From Aradus depressus (lineage: Eukaryota; Arthropoda; Insecta; Hemiptera; Aradidae), in NCBI GenBank assembly GCA_963662175.1, contig OY759214.1, positions 102,448,115-102,512,114 of the forward strand: a DNA stretch of 64,000 bases. Reading direction: 5' to 3'. The translations under genes were made by a program, and so were the position numbers. A model generated the notes under the pieces. It ran no database searches. It had not been told where the DNA came from and worked only from the letters and a program-made list of their open reading frames with translations. This document shows, piece by piece, positions 1 to 11,489 of the stretch; positions within the stretch are counted from its first letter, which is position 1, and every line of letters begins with the position of its first letter.

Positions 1-3000
1 TCAATAAAACCATAGAGATCATAAAATAAATACATATAATCAACATTGACATTAATTTGATTGTTTACAAATATCAGTCCCCTCATTCTATATTATCACA
101 TACTCTTATATCCTTAATATTATATACTCCTTTATATTTATAATTAATTTCCATTTCCATTACTCTAAAATGCGACACATCCAATAAAATATTCAATAAA
201 ACCATAGAGATCATAAAATAAATACATATAATCAACATTGACATTAATTTGATTGTTTACAAATATCAGTCCCCTCATTCTATATTATCACATACTCTTA
301 TATCCTTAATATTATATACTCCTTTATATTTATAATTAATTTCCATTTCCATTACTCTAAAATGCGACACATCCAATAAAATATTCAATAAAACCATAGA
401 GATCATAAAATAAATACATATAATCAACATTGACATTAATTTGATTGTTTACAAATATCAGTCCCCTCATTCTATATTATCACATACTCTTATATCCTTA
501 ATATTATATACTCCTTTATATTTATAATTAATTTCCATTTCCATTACTCTAAAATGCGACACATCCAATAAAATATTCAATAAAACCATAGAGATCATAA
601 AATAAATACATATAATCAACATTGACATTAATTTGATTGTTTACAAATATCAGTCCCCTCATTCTATATTATCACATACTCTTATATCCTTAATATTATA
701 TACTCCTTTATATTTATAATTAATTTCCATTTCCATTACTCTAAAATGCGACACATCCAATAAAATATTCAATAAAACCATAGAGATCATAAAATAAATA
801 CATATAATCAACATTGACATTAATTTAATTGTTTACAAATATCAGTCCCCTCATTCTATATTATCACATACTTTTATACCCTTAATATTATATACTCCTT
901 TATATTTATAATTAATTTCCATTTCCATTACTCTAAAATGCGACACATCCAATAAAATATTCAATAAAACCATAGAGATCATAAAATAAATACATATAAT
1001 CAACATTGACATTAATTTGATTGTTTACAAATATCAGTCCCCTCATTCTATATTATCACATACTCTTATATCCTTAATATTATATACTCCTTTATATTTA
1101 TAATTAATTTCCATTTCCATTACTCTAAAATGCGACACATCCAATAAAATATTCAATAAAACCATAGAGATCATAAAATAAATACATATAATCAACATTG
1201 ACATTAATTTGATTGTTTACAAATATCAGTCCCCTCATTCTATATTATCACATACTCTTATATCCTTAATATTATATACTCCTTTATATTTATAATTAAT
1301 TTCCATTTCCATTACTCTAAAATGCGACACATCCAATAAAATATTCAATAAAACCATAGAGATCATAAAATAAATACATATAATCAACATTGACATTAAT
1401 TTGATTGTTTACAAATATCAGTCCCCTCATTCTATATTATCACATACTCTTATATCCTTAATATTATATACTCCTTTATATTTATAATTAATTTCCATTT
1501 CCATTACTCTAAAATGCGACACATCCAATAAAATATTCAATAAAACCATAGAGATCATAAAATAAATACATATAATCAACATTGACATTAATTTGATTGT
1601 TTACAAATATCAGTCCCCTCATTCTATATTATCACATACTCTTATATCCTTAATATTATATACTCCTTTATATTTATAATTAATTTCCATTTCCATTACT
1701 CTAAAATGCGACACATCCAATAAAATATTCAATAAAACCATAGAGATCATAAAATAAATACATATAATCAACATTGACATTAATTTGATTGTTTACAAAT
1801 ATCAGTCCCCTCATTCTATATTATCACATACTCTTATACCCTTAATATTATATACTCCTTTATATTTATAATTAATTTCCATTTCCATTACTCTAAAATG
1901 CGACACATCCAATAAAATATTCAATAAAACCATAGAGATCATAAAATAAATACATATAATCAACATTGACATTAATTTGATTGTTTACAAATATCAGTCC
2001 CCTCATTCTATATTATCACATACTCTTATATCCTTAATATTATATACTCCTTTATATTTATAATTAATTTCCATTTCCATTACTCTAAAATGCGACACAT
2101 CCAATAAAATATTCAATAAAACCATAGAGATCATAAAATAAATACATATAATCAACATTGACATTAATTTGATTGTTTACAAATATCAGTCCCCTCATTC
2201 TATATTATCACATACTCTTATATCCTTAATATTATATACTCCTTTATATTTATAATTAATTTCCATTTCCATTACTCTAAAATGCGACACATCCAATAAA
2301 ATATTCAATAAAACCATAGAGATCATAAAATAAATACATATAATCAACATTGACATTAATTTGATTGTTTACAAATATCAGTCCCCTCATTCTATATTAT
2401 CACATACTCTTATACCCTTAATATTATATACTCCTTTATATTTATAATTAATTTCCATTTCCATTACTCTAAAATGCGACACATCCAATAAAATATTCAA
2501 TAAAACCATAGAGATCATAAAATAAATACATATAATCAACATTGACATTAATTTGATTGTTTACAAATATCAGTCCCCTCATTCTATATTATCACATACT
2601 CTTATATCCTTAATATTATATACTCCTTTATATTTATAATTAATTTCCATTTCCATTACTCTAAAATGCGACACATCCAATAAAATATTCAATAAAACCA
2701 TAGAGATCATAAAATAAATACATATAATCAACATTGACATTAATTTGATTGTTTACAAATATCAGTCCCCTCATTCTATATTATCACATACTCTTATATC
2801 CTTAATATTATATACTCCTTTATATTTATAATTAATTTCCATTTCCATTACTCTAAAATGCGACACATCCAATAAAATATTCAATAAAACCATAGAGATC
2901 ATAAAATAAATACATATAATCAACATTGACATTAATTTGATTGTTTACAAATATCAGTCCCCTCATTCTATATTATCACATACTCTTATATCCTTAATAT

Positions 3001-4747
3001 TATATACTCCTTTATATTTATAATTAATTTCCATTTCCATTACTCTAAAATGCGACACATCCAATAAAATATTCAATAAAACCATAGAGATCATAAAATA
3101 AAGACATATAATCAACATTGACATTAATTTGATTGTTTACAAATATCAGTCCCCTCATTCTATATTATCACATACTCTCATATCCTTAATATTATATACT
3201 CCTTTATATTTATAATTAATTTCCATTTCCATTACTCTAAAATGCGACACATCCAATAAAATATTCAATAAAACCATAGAGATCATAAAATAAATACATA
3301 TAATCAACATTGACATTAATTTGATTGTTTACAAATATCAGTCCCCTCATTCTATATTATCACATACTCTTATATCGTTAATATTATATACTCCTTTATA
3401 TTTATAATTAATTTCCATTTCCATTACTCTAAAATGCGACACATCCAATAAAATATTCAATAAAACCATAGAGATCATAAAATAAATACATATAATCAAC
3501 ATTGACATTAATTTAATTGTTTACAAATATCAGTCCCCTCATTCTATATTATCACATACTCTTATACCCTTAATATTATATACTCCTTTATATTTATAAT
3601 TAATTTCCATTTCCATTACTCTAAAATGCGACACATCCAATAAAATATTCAATAAAACCATAGAGATCATAAAATAAATACATATAATCAACATTGACAT
3701 TAATTTGATTGTTTACAAATATCAGTCCCCTCATTCTATATTATCACATACTCTTATATCCTTAATATTATATACTCCTTTATATTTATAATTAATTTCC
3801 ATTTCCATTACTCTAAAATGCGACACATCCAATAAAATATTCAATAAAACCATAGAGATCATAAAATAAATACATATAATCAACATTGACATTAATTTGA
3901 TTGTTTACAAATATCAGTCCCCTCATTCTATATTATCACATACTCTTATATCCTTAATATTATATAATCCTTTATATTTATAATTAATTTCCATTTCCAT
4001 TACTCTAAAATGCGACACATCCAATAAAATATTCAATAAAACCATAGAGATCATAAAATAAATACATATAATCAACATTGACATTAATTTGATTGTTTAC
4101 AAATATCAGTCCCCTCATTCTATATTATCACATACTCTTATATCCTTAATATTATATACTCCTTTATATTTATAATTAATTTCCATTTCCATTACTCTAA
4201 AATGCGACACATCCAATAAAATATTCAATAAAACCATAGAGATCATAAAATAAATACATATAATCAACATTGACATTAATTTAATTGTTTACAAATATCA
4301 GTCCCCTCATTCTATATTATCACATACTTTTATACCCTTAATATTATATACTCCTTTATATTTATAATTAATTTCCATTTCCATTACTCTAAAATGCGAC
4401 ACATCCAATAAAATATTCAATAAAACCATAGAGATCATAAAATAAATACATATAATCAACATTGACATTAATTTGATTGTTTACAAATATCAGTCCCCTC
4501 ATTCTATATTATCACATACTCTTATACCCTTAATATTATATACTCCTTTATATTTATAATTAATTTCCATTTCCATTACTCTAAAATGCGACACATCCAA
4601 TAAAATATTCAATAAAACCATAGAGATCATAAAATAAATACATATAATCAACATTGACATTAATTTGATTGTTTACAAATATCAGTCCCCTCATTCTATA
4701 TTATCACATACTCTTATATCCTTAATATTATATACTCCTTTATATTT
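1..4747. repeat. 192-bp satellite array, about 24.7 copies
   Basis: The unit repeats exactly every 192 bp (starts at 1, 193, 385, 577 and so on) without indels. It is about 75-80% AT with no open frame. Most copies are identical. Variants are single bases: a G/A change in TTGATTG versus TTAATTG (copies 5, 19, 23), TATATCC versus TATACCC (copies 5, 10, 13, 19, 23, 24), an extra CTTTTA form in copies 5 and 23, and private changes in copies 17, 18 and 21. The array runs off the left edge and stops inside a unit at 4747, in a T-run, where retrotransposon sequence starts. A centromeric or heterochromatic role is possible but not shown. Confidence 0.97.
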
Positions 4748-5862
4748 TTTTTTTTAGATAAGTATGTCACCATGTAGGACCCATTATTATAATTTGTTTC
4801 AATTTGGTAAGGCCCTTCATATAATTTCAGAAATTTAGCGAATACTTTATTTTGTTTATCCGACACACGTAAAGTTCGTATCAATACCCGAGTCCCTACA
4901 CCCAGTGGTTCAGAAATTCTTTTTTTACAATTTATTCTGTCATTCTGTTTCATTCTTTTATTTTTAAATCGTTCTTGAGCTAATATTATTTTAAATTCTT
5001 GTGTTTTAAAATCACTATCTTGGATTCCAAATTCCCCTTTAATCCATTTATACCATATCCGTTCAGGTCTTTTATTAAACATCAATTCATATGGGGTTAA
5101 TTTATTTTTTATTTTACAATCATGAATTCCACACTCTATCTGTTCAAATATATCATCTTCGCTAACCTTAGAAACTGAGTCGACAGACTTTATCTGTTGA
5201 TCATTTACGTTATCATAATTCCGACTATTTACTTCATAAGGATCCTTACCAAATGAAACAATATTTTTTACATTCATATAATCAATCTCAATAGTATTAC
5301 TTTTAAAATTTATATTACAATTTAATTTAGATAAAATATCGACACCCATAATTACATCATAAATCAATTCAGGAACCACCCAAAAATTTAACCTGACAGA
5401 CACATCAGCGATTTTTATCTCAAGGTAAACTTGTGTTTTTACATTAATTGATTTTCTCCCGAAAGCTTCTGTTATTTGTGCTGAGGGCAACTGTAATTGG
5501 CTAAGAATTTGAATATTATTTTTATGTTTAAGTAAATATTTCTCAGAAGTACAACTGATTTGTGAGCCAGAATCAAATAGTGCTATCACTGTTAACTTAT
5601 TTATTTTTATAGGTATTTTCGGAGTTTTCCCTATGTTTCTGACGCTATTATTTTCCTCACTCAACAAATAGTCTCTAGGATTTTCACATAGCTTGTTATT
5701 CCCATTGACTTTATGTACATTATTTATTTGTTTAGTAATTTGTCTATAATTCACCCTATCATTTTTACTAGTTTTACTCCAGGTTTTCACACAACTAGAG
5801 GCAGATGTTAATTGGTAATATGCGATTGGCTGGAAATAAAATGGGCGGAGTCCGACGACCAA
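4714..5862 (-). pseudogene. LTR-retrotransposon fragment: aspartic protease joined to integrase C-terminus
   Basis: A 382-codon open frame. Residues about 85-180 form a retroviral-type aspartic protease: catalytic D97-S98-G99 (FDSGS) and the later hydrophobic IMGVDIL segment. From about residue 250 the sequence is the distal part of an integrase (LTPYELMF at 255-262, then GPYQI near 350-354), the region after the catalytic core. Reverse transcriptase, RNase H and the DDE core are missing, so an internal deletion fused the two ends in frame. The last codons are read from the satellite, showing that the element is truncated at 4747. Gypsy-type is likely from the LTPYELMF and GPYQI motifs; I see no LTR that clearly belongs to it. 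Confidence 0.75.
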
Positions 5863-5934
5863 TCAAGCCTCGAGAACCGTCCCCTACCACGGTCAGATAT
5901 CGGAAGCCACTCCCCGTTTTGGTTCAGTCTTCGC

Positions 5935-6150
5935 TCATGTCTTGGTGGATCACCACGTTCCTTTCTTTGTAAAGTTTAGTTTGAATAAGTGAATTGATTC
6001 ACTCTCTGCGTTCATGTCTTGGTCAGTCACCACGTACCTTCTTTGTCTTAATATCAGTTTGAATATGTGAAAGTACTATTTCCTCGTTCATATCTCAGTC
6101 GAGCTCCACGTACCTTTTCTGTTTTTAATATCAGTTTGAATATGTGAAAT
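5935..6150. repeat. Three degenerate tandem copies of a 76-77-bp unit
   Basis: Units start at 5935 (TCATGTCTTGGT), 6012 (TCATGTCTTGGT) and 6088 (TCATATCTCAGT). Each contains a CACCACGT or CTCCACGT core and ends with a variant of AGTTTGAATATGTGAAA. They lie just upstream of the LTR at 6199, so they may be the distal internal region of an LTR element. No coding sense is apparent. Confidence 0.8.
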
Positions 6151-6198
6151 AGTCAGTGAGATACACTTTGATTTCGGACGGTGCAAAGTCAGTGGGGG

Positions 6199-6696
6199 TG
6201 TAACTTCTGGTGTGCCCTCGAAACTACGCAGATCTTCAGGGACTATGGGATTAGATTATTTCTACGGGAAGTCCAGAAAGGATGATCACGCCGTCATTCG
6301 CCATGGATATCATATCGAGGTACCTCGTAATTGAGTTATAAAGTCCTTCAGACATATGGCCAAATCTTATTCAATTATTTTATTTTCTGTTATAAATATT
6401 TAATGTTCTTTTAATTAATAAATATGTTAACTTTCTGGAGTTGGTTCATTCCATTTCCCCCTCCCATGCTTCTTCTGGTTGACAGCAGTAATTAATTATT
6501 GTTAATTACTGATGTCAACTACCCGTTAGGAACTTGTAACCGTTCTTCCCGTGGGAGTGCTTTCAGCTATCCAGGCATTGTTTAATTAAAGTCGCGATAT
6601 TAATAATTTTCAATTTTAATAATTTTTCGTTCTTAATTGTATTTTATTTTTATTAATTACGTGATATGCACTCACACGAGAGGAAGAGGTGTTACA
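6199..6696 (+). mobile_element. LTR of a retrotransposon (498 bp)
   Basis: Begins TGTAAC and ends GTTACA, a perfect 6-bp inverted terminal repeat with the TG...CA ends expected of LTRs. The right edge is followed after one base by a tRNA-Lys type primer binding site, which fixes it as a 5' LTR on the plus strand. The left edge is preceded by a purine run (AGTGGGGG) that looks like a polypurine tract, as expected for a 3' LTR. One LTR may therefore be shared by two elements in tandem, or the left part may be remnant. No second copy of this LTR is visible in the window. Confidence 0.8.
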
Positions 6697-6697
6697 A

Positions 6698-6716
6698 TCG
6701 GCGCCCGAACAGGGAC
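6698..6716 (+). other. Primer binding site, tRNA-Lys type
   Basis: TCGGCGCCCGAACAGGGAC matches the retroviral tRNA-Lys3 primer site except at the first bases (CGG instead of TGG). It starts just after the LTR terminus. This is the priming site for minus-strand cDNA synthesis. Confidence 0.85.
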
Positions 6717-7119
6717 TTGATTTGTTTATTAATTGTGCTAATTAGTATAATTAATGGACCCCACTAATCGGTCCCTAATTAATTAATTAATTTTTTTAAT
6801 TAAATTTTTTTTTTTGCTTTACTTAGATTTCAGCCTATTAGGCCACAATGTTATATTTTCACTTAAAGTCGGTATTTAGAATCAAAACTGAAGAAGGATG
6901 GGTAGGGATAATGAATGACATCATTTATTGAAATAATTTTATTTTTTTTTGTTTTTGACATTTTATATTTTTCTTATGTAGATTTAGTAGGCATTTATTT
7001 TACATATTGTAACTATTGTTGTATTGTGATGCCATCTGACAGGTCACCATAGAAATTAGGTTAGCACCAGACCTCCCGTATAATTCATTTAATTGTTTTG
7101 ATATATATTTCTTATCAGA

Positions 7120-7959
7120 ATGGAAGGGAAAGAGAAGTCGGTGATCGAACCGATGCAGACACGGTCTGGGAAAACCATTCGCACTCCCACGGAGTCCCCG
7201 GTAGAAAGGCCTAAATTTGACATAGAGGCGATGTTTAAGGCTATACAGGAACAGATGGGAAACTTGGGAAATTCCCTAGAACAACAGACTTCCGAGATAA
7301 GGGGTGTGCGCCAAGAAATTTCGGTAATGGCAAATAATATCGAATCCATTAATCGCGATATGGGTACTCTACGATCTGAATCCGGAGAATTGAGAACTAG
7401 GCAGGGCAATTTAGAAGGGAGATACGACAAACATGTTTCTGAAGTTAGGGACATGGTAGATGTCTGTTATCATGAAATGACAGGTAGGATCATGTCAGAA
7501 ACACAACGTCTAGATAAGGAGGTCGAAGAAATATATTCGAACCAAAATATTATTAGTACCGATGGTGAGAAGAGATTCGTCGATATCTCGAAGAGAATAG
7601 ATACTGTTTCGGGTCAAACTCAGATCTCAACCCCAAAACAAGATGACCGAATGACATTTACTGTACCCGAAGGACATAGGGATTGGCCTACGAACCAGAC
7701 GGTTGCTCGCGAACAGCCTAGCAAGGTCACCTTCCAAGTTGTCTACGTGAAAAATTACGAACGTGGTGAGGTGGCGTTACGTAATAGCATTTTGGATTTG
7801 CCCAACCATTTTATATTCAAAGTCTTACTATTCTGGGAAGGACCTTACCAGATTTTAGATAAGGAAAGTCCTCAAAATTTTTTTTTAGGACATCTTGGCA
7901 GCGACGTAGTAGGAGGAGTATTTTATATGACCTCACAGAAGCCGTATATTAGCGGATAA
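7120..7959 (+). pseudogene. Internally deleted gag-integrase fusion of an LTR element
   Basis: A 279-codon frame about 400 bp downstream of the primer site, the usual gag position. Residues 1-190 are charged and coiled-coil-like, with repeated heptad-type segments around EQMGNLGNSLEQQ. From about residue 205 the sequence changes to the tail of an integrase (LLFWEGPYQIL near 238-248). Capsid, zinc knuckle, protease, RT, RNase H and the integrase core are absent. The fusion is in frame, so a chimeric protein could be made, but the element cannot be autonomous. The leader 6717-7119 is AT-rich and empty. Confidence 0.7.
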
Positions 7960-8766
7960 ATTAACAAGCAGGCTAGAGAAGCGCTAGGGCTCTCTTTGAG
8001 ATTAACGATCTTACTTCAGCCGAGTTAGGGGGGCGATTATTGCAGACGAGATCGCGGCCCTAGAGTCAGGGAAGAGATTTGTGACGTCTCTATGGGTGTC
8101 CATCCCCAGCTATCCCAGGAACAGTTAGGCAAAGTCACACACACATAAAACAGATACTATTCTTTATTATTTGGGAATTATTTATTATTTTACACTAACG
8201 GCCAACACCTCATTATACAACAACACACAAAGAATCACACATACACATTTATTGGGGACACGGGATTTATTATTTAGTTATTTTTTTTTTGTAAATAGGA
8301 TAAGGCAGACGGGGACATTCTGGCACTCCCCTGGGGCTTAGCATCGAGCATACCTCCCTTAGTCGAGCTCAATGATTCCAAAGTGAATCGCCAGGTTGTA
8401 GATATAATTTTAGATAATAAGTTAGTTTTAGTTTTATATAAATTTAGTAATAGGGCATTTTTTGTAAATAGTAGGTAGTTTAGATAATAAGTTAGGGTAG
8501 TTTTTTTTAAATATTTAGATCGATAAGTTAGCTTTATTTTTTTTGTTTATATTTAGTGATAGGATATTTTTTTAAATAGTGTTAGTAATTTTTTTAAATA
8601 TTAGTACTGTTAGGATAATTAAGGTAGGATAGGTTTGTGGGTTCATTTTAATTTAATATAATTGTAGGACGGGGCATAAGAGGTATGGACTGGCCATCCA
8701 TGGGAATATACCTACGTATTTAAATTTGATTAGGAGGCGCGGATCTGAGTAGGATGACAGCGGGGT
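7960..8766. other. Non-coding tail of the LTR element, AT-rich
   Basis: No convincing coding frame. A purine tract TTAGGGGGGCGA sits at about 8024-8035 but is not followed by a copy of the 6199 LTR. Between 8400 and 8620 short phrases related to TTTAGATAATAAGTTAG and GTAAATAGT recur. The 3' LTR of the upstream element appears to be lost. Confidence 0.5.
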
Positions 8767-9118
8767 GATGGCACACACATTCGTGAATGATCATTGTTGC
8801 ATCTGGGTAAATAGGTTAAAGAATAAGCCGCTTGGAACACTTAATATATGTTTAGACAACACCTTTATTCACAAACCGCGTAATGACGAATACAATGTTA
8901 CTATTCACAATAAGTCCCTTAACAAACCGCGTAATGACGAATACAATGTTACTATTCACAATAAGTCCCTTAACAAACCGCGTAATTCAGCTTTAACACT
9001 TTTTAAGAAAAACAAGCTAGACGCGATCAACAACTGAATGCACCTTGTAGTTCAATCAACAAGAAATTGATTGTTTTGGCGAGTTCCTGAATTCACCATC
9101 ACTCTCCAAGACTCAACA
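8767..9118 (-). mobile_element. Putative 3' LTR of the BEL/Pao element
   Basis: On the minus strand this region begins TGTTGAG directly after the polypurine tract at 9119-9129, about 20 bp beyond the end of the BEL pol frame, which is the expected place of a 3' LTR. The left edge is uncertain. It contains two and a half copies of a 51-bp tandem repeat (8870-8985, recurring AACAAACCGCGTAATGACG), which is why a 90-codon plus-strand frame exists here. No partner 5' LTR of this sequence exists at the other end of the element. Confidence 0.5.
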
Positions 9119-9129
9119 TCCCGCCCCCC
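9119..9129 (-). other. Polypurine tract of the BEL element
   Basis: On the minus strand reads GGGGGGCGGGA immediately before TGTTGAG. This is the plus-strand primer site expected next to a 3' LTR. Confidence 0.6.
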
Positions 9130-9146
9130 ATGAAGGCTCGGCTTCA

Positions 9147-11489
9147 TTATTGCTTTGGGAGCGGGCATAGTCGCGAAAGGGGTCTGCGCACGACCCCGGT
9201 GGTCGTTGCGACATCCGCGACTCTCGTGACCCCGTCTTGCCCCGGGTAGAGCTGGGTGATCCGTCCGAGCTTCCAAGATTGCGGCGGAGCGTTGTCGTCC
9301 CAGATGAGGACGACCAGACCAATCCGGACGTCCACGTGCGGCGAGATCCATTTGACGCGCTGTTGGAGGTGATGAAGATACTCCACTCGCCAGCGGTTCC
9401 AGAAGGAGCGAACCAAGGACTGCACTAGGGTCCAGCGGTGACGACTCGCGGTTCGCGGGGTGTATGAGGTTTCATCCGGAGCCGCGGTGAGAGGGCGGAA
9501 GATGAGAAAATGCCCCGGAGTGAGGAACGCGACATCCGTGGGATCTGACGATGGGGCGTATAGTGGTCGCGAGTTGAGCACACCCTCCACCTGCGCGGTT
9601 ACAGTCGAGAACTCCTCATATGAGAGGCGTTGCTGTCCAATCGTGGCCGCGAGAAGTCTTTTGGACGATTTCACCGCGGCTTCCCACAATCCTCCGAAGT
9701 GTGGTCCAGTGGGGGGAATGAACTTCCAGGTTATCCCTTGCGCGGTAGCCGCGTCTGTCATCGCTGTGCGGTGCTCCTGTGAAGAGAGCAGGGTTCCAAG
9801 GCGTTGCAGCTCTCGGTCGGCACCCACAAAATTGGTGCCGTTGTCTGAAAAGATGGTGTTAGGACGGCCGCGTCGGCTAACAAATCTGCGTAGTGCAGCG
9901 ATGAAAGTCTCGGTCGACAGATCCGAAACGACCTCGATGTGCACGGCCTTTGTCGCGAAGCATATGAAGATGCATATGTAGTCCTTTGAAGCGACGATTC
10001 CACGATGTCGTGAGGCGGTGATCCAAAATGGGCCGGCATAGTCCCCGGTGGTGTCGAATGCGGCCACTGCGGAGACCCGTTCCAAGGGAAGATCTCCCAT
10101 TGGCTGTATAATGGGTCGCGGACGCAGCGTAAAACACCGATTGCATTTTGTAAGTTGACGCCTGACGAAATTGCGTCCGTCAGGAGTCCAGTAGGATCTG
10201 CGGATAAATGCGTGCGTAGCGAGCGCGCCAGCATGAAGATTCGCCCGATGCGCGTTCTCAATGATGAGCGTGGTGACGCGGTGATTCTTTGGCAGAAGTG
10301 CTGGATGACGATGCTCATACGCGAGAGGAGCAACCTCCAAGCGCCCTCCTAAGCGTAGGACGTCTTCTTCGTCAACGAACAGCTTGAGCTGCCGCACCAA
10401 TCTATGCCGTGTATCTCCTTTTCTTGCTTCTGCGAGCTCCTCCGTGAGCGCGGTGCGTTGCACCTGGCGAATCAAGCATGTCGTAGCTTGTCGAAGCTCA
10501 CGCGTTGTAAGAGGGCCAGTAAGGCGCGAATCAGTATGAACACTGTTGTTCCAATACCGGCGTATCCACGCGATGATGCGAATTAGTCGCGAAAAACAGG
10601 CGCAACGATCCTCAATGTTCAAGATGGTGACAGTAAGGAAGGAGAATTTGGGGGGAGCGGCGGCCTCCACCTTAATCTCCTCCTCAGGACCTTCCGTGTC
10701 TTGTGAACGGGGCCAATGCTTTCTGGGTTGCTGTAGCCATGCGGGCCCGGTCCACCACAGGGGGTGATCCCGGATTAAAGACGGCAACAGTCCTCTCGAC
10801 GCGCAGTCCGCGGCGTTATCCTGTGAGAGAACGTGGCGCCAGTGCTCACGCGAGAGCGACTCCTGTTCTTCCGCGACACGATTGGCCACGAACGTCTTCC
10901 ATCGGTGGGGCTCTCCGGCGATCCAAGCCAGAGCGATAGTGGAGTCTGAGAAGGCCACAGTTTCAGTAGTGGGTGCGACGGGCAGAACCTGCAAACGTAA
11001 GCGGGTGAGGAGCTGTGCTGCGCACAACTCGAGTCGCGGAAGAGACACCTTCTTCAGGAAGGCGACGCGAGACTTGGCTCCCAAAATGGTGACAGACACT
11101 CGATGGCGATCGTATCTGGTACGTAGGTATAATACTGCTGCGTAGCCCTCTTCCGACGCGTCACAGAATCCCACCAGCAAGTGGTTGGCGGCGGCCAGGT
11201 GCGGAACATATCGCGAGATGGTGATGTGGTGCAGGTCCGGAAGTTGCTTGTGGTACTCTCCCCAAGAGCGGCGAATGTCTTCCGGAAGTGGCTCGTCCCA
11301 CTGAAGGCGGAGCAAGCAAAGGCGTCGAAAGAACGCCTTAGCGCAGAAGGTCACTGGGGTCAGCCAACCCGGCGGGTCGAAGATGCGACTCATCTGAGAC
11401 AGCAATTCGCGTTTGGTAGTGGCCGGTTCGGCCATTCGGACCGCGTATCCAAAGTGGTCCGAACGCGGATCCCACACGAGGCCTAACAC
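9147..11489 (-). pseudogene. pol: BEL/Pao pol, RNase H and integrase part
   Basis: 780 codons, GC-rich. RNase H occupies about residues 100-235 with acidic residues D110 (GFCDAS), E154 (LPRLELC), D182 (FSDSTIA) and D228 (NAADCASRG). The integrase zinc-binding region follows with H414, H419, C449 and C452, then the catalytic triad D483 (DYAGPF), D549 (SDNGTNF) and E603 (GGLWEAAVKS), and a C-terminal domain with WKLGRI. All catalytic residues are present. The frame starts inside a region normally continuous with RT: it overlaps the upstream frame by 7 nt and is one frame off, so a single-base indel near 11488 has split pol. Counted as inactive for that reason. Confidence 0.9.

Noticed and set aside
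1..4747. CRISPR-like regular repeats
   Set aside because: The repeats are head-to-tail with no unique spacers and the surroundings are eukaryotic.
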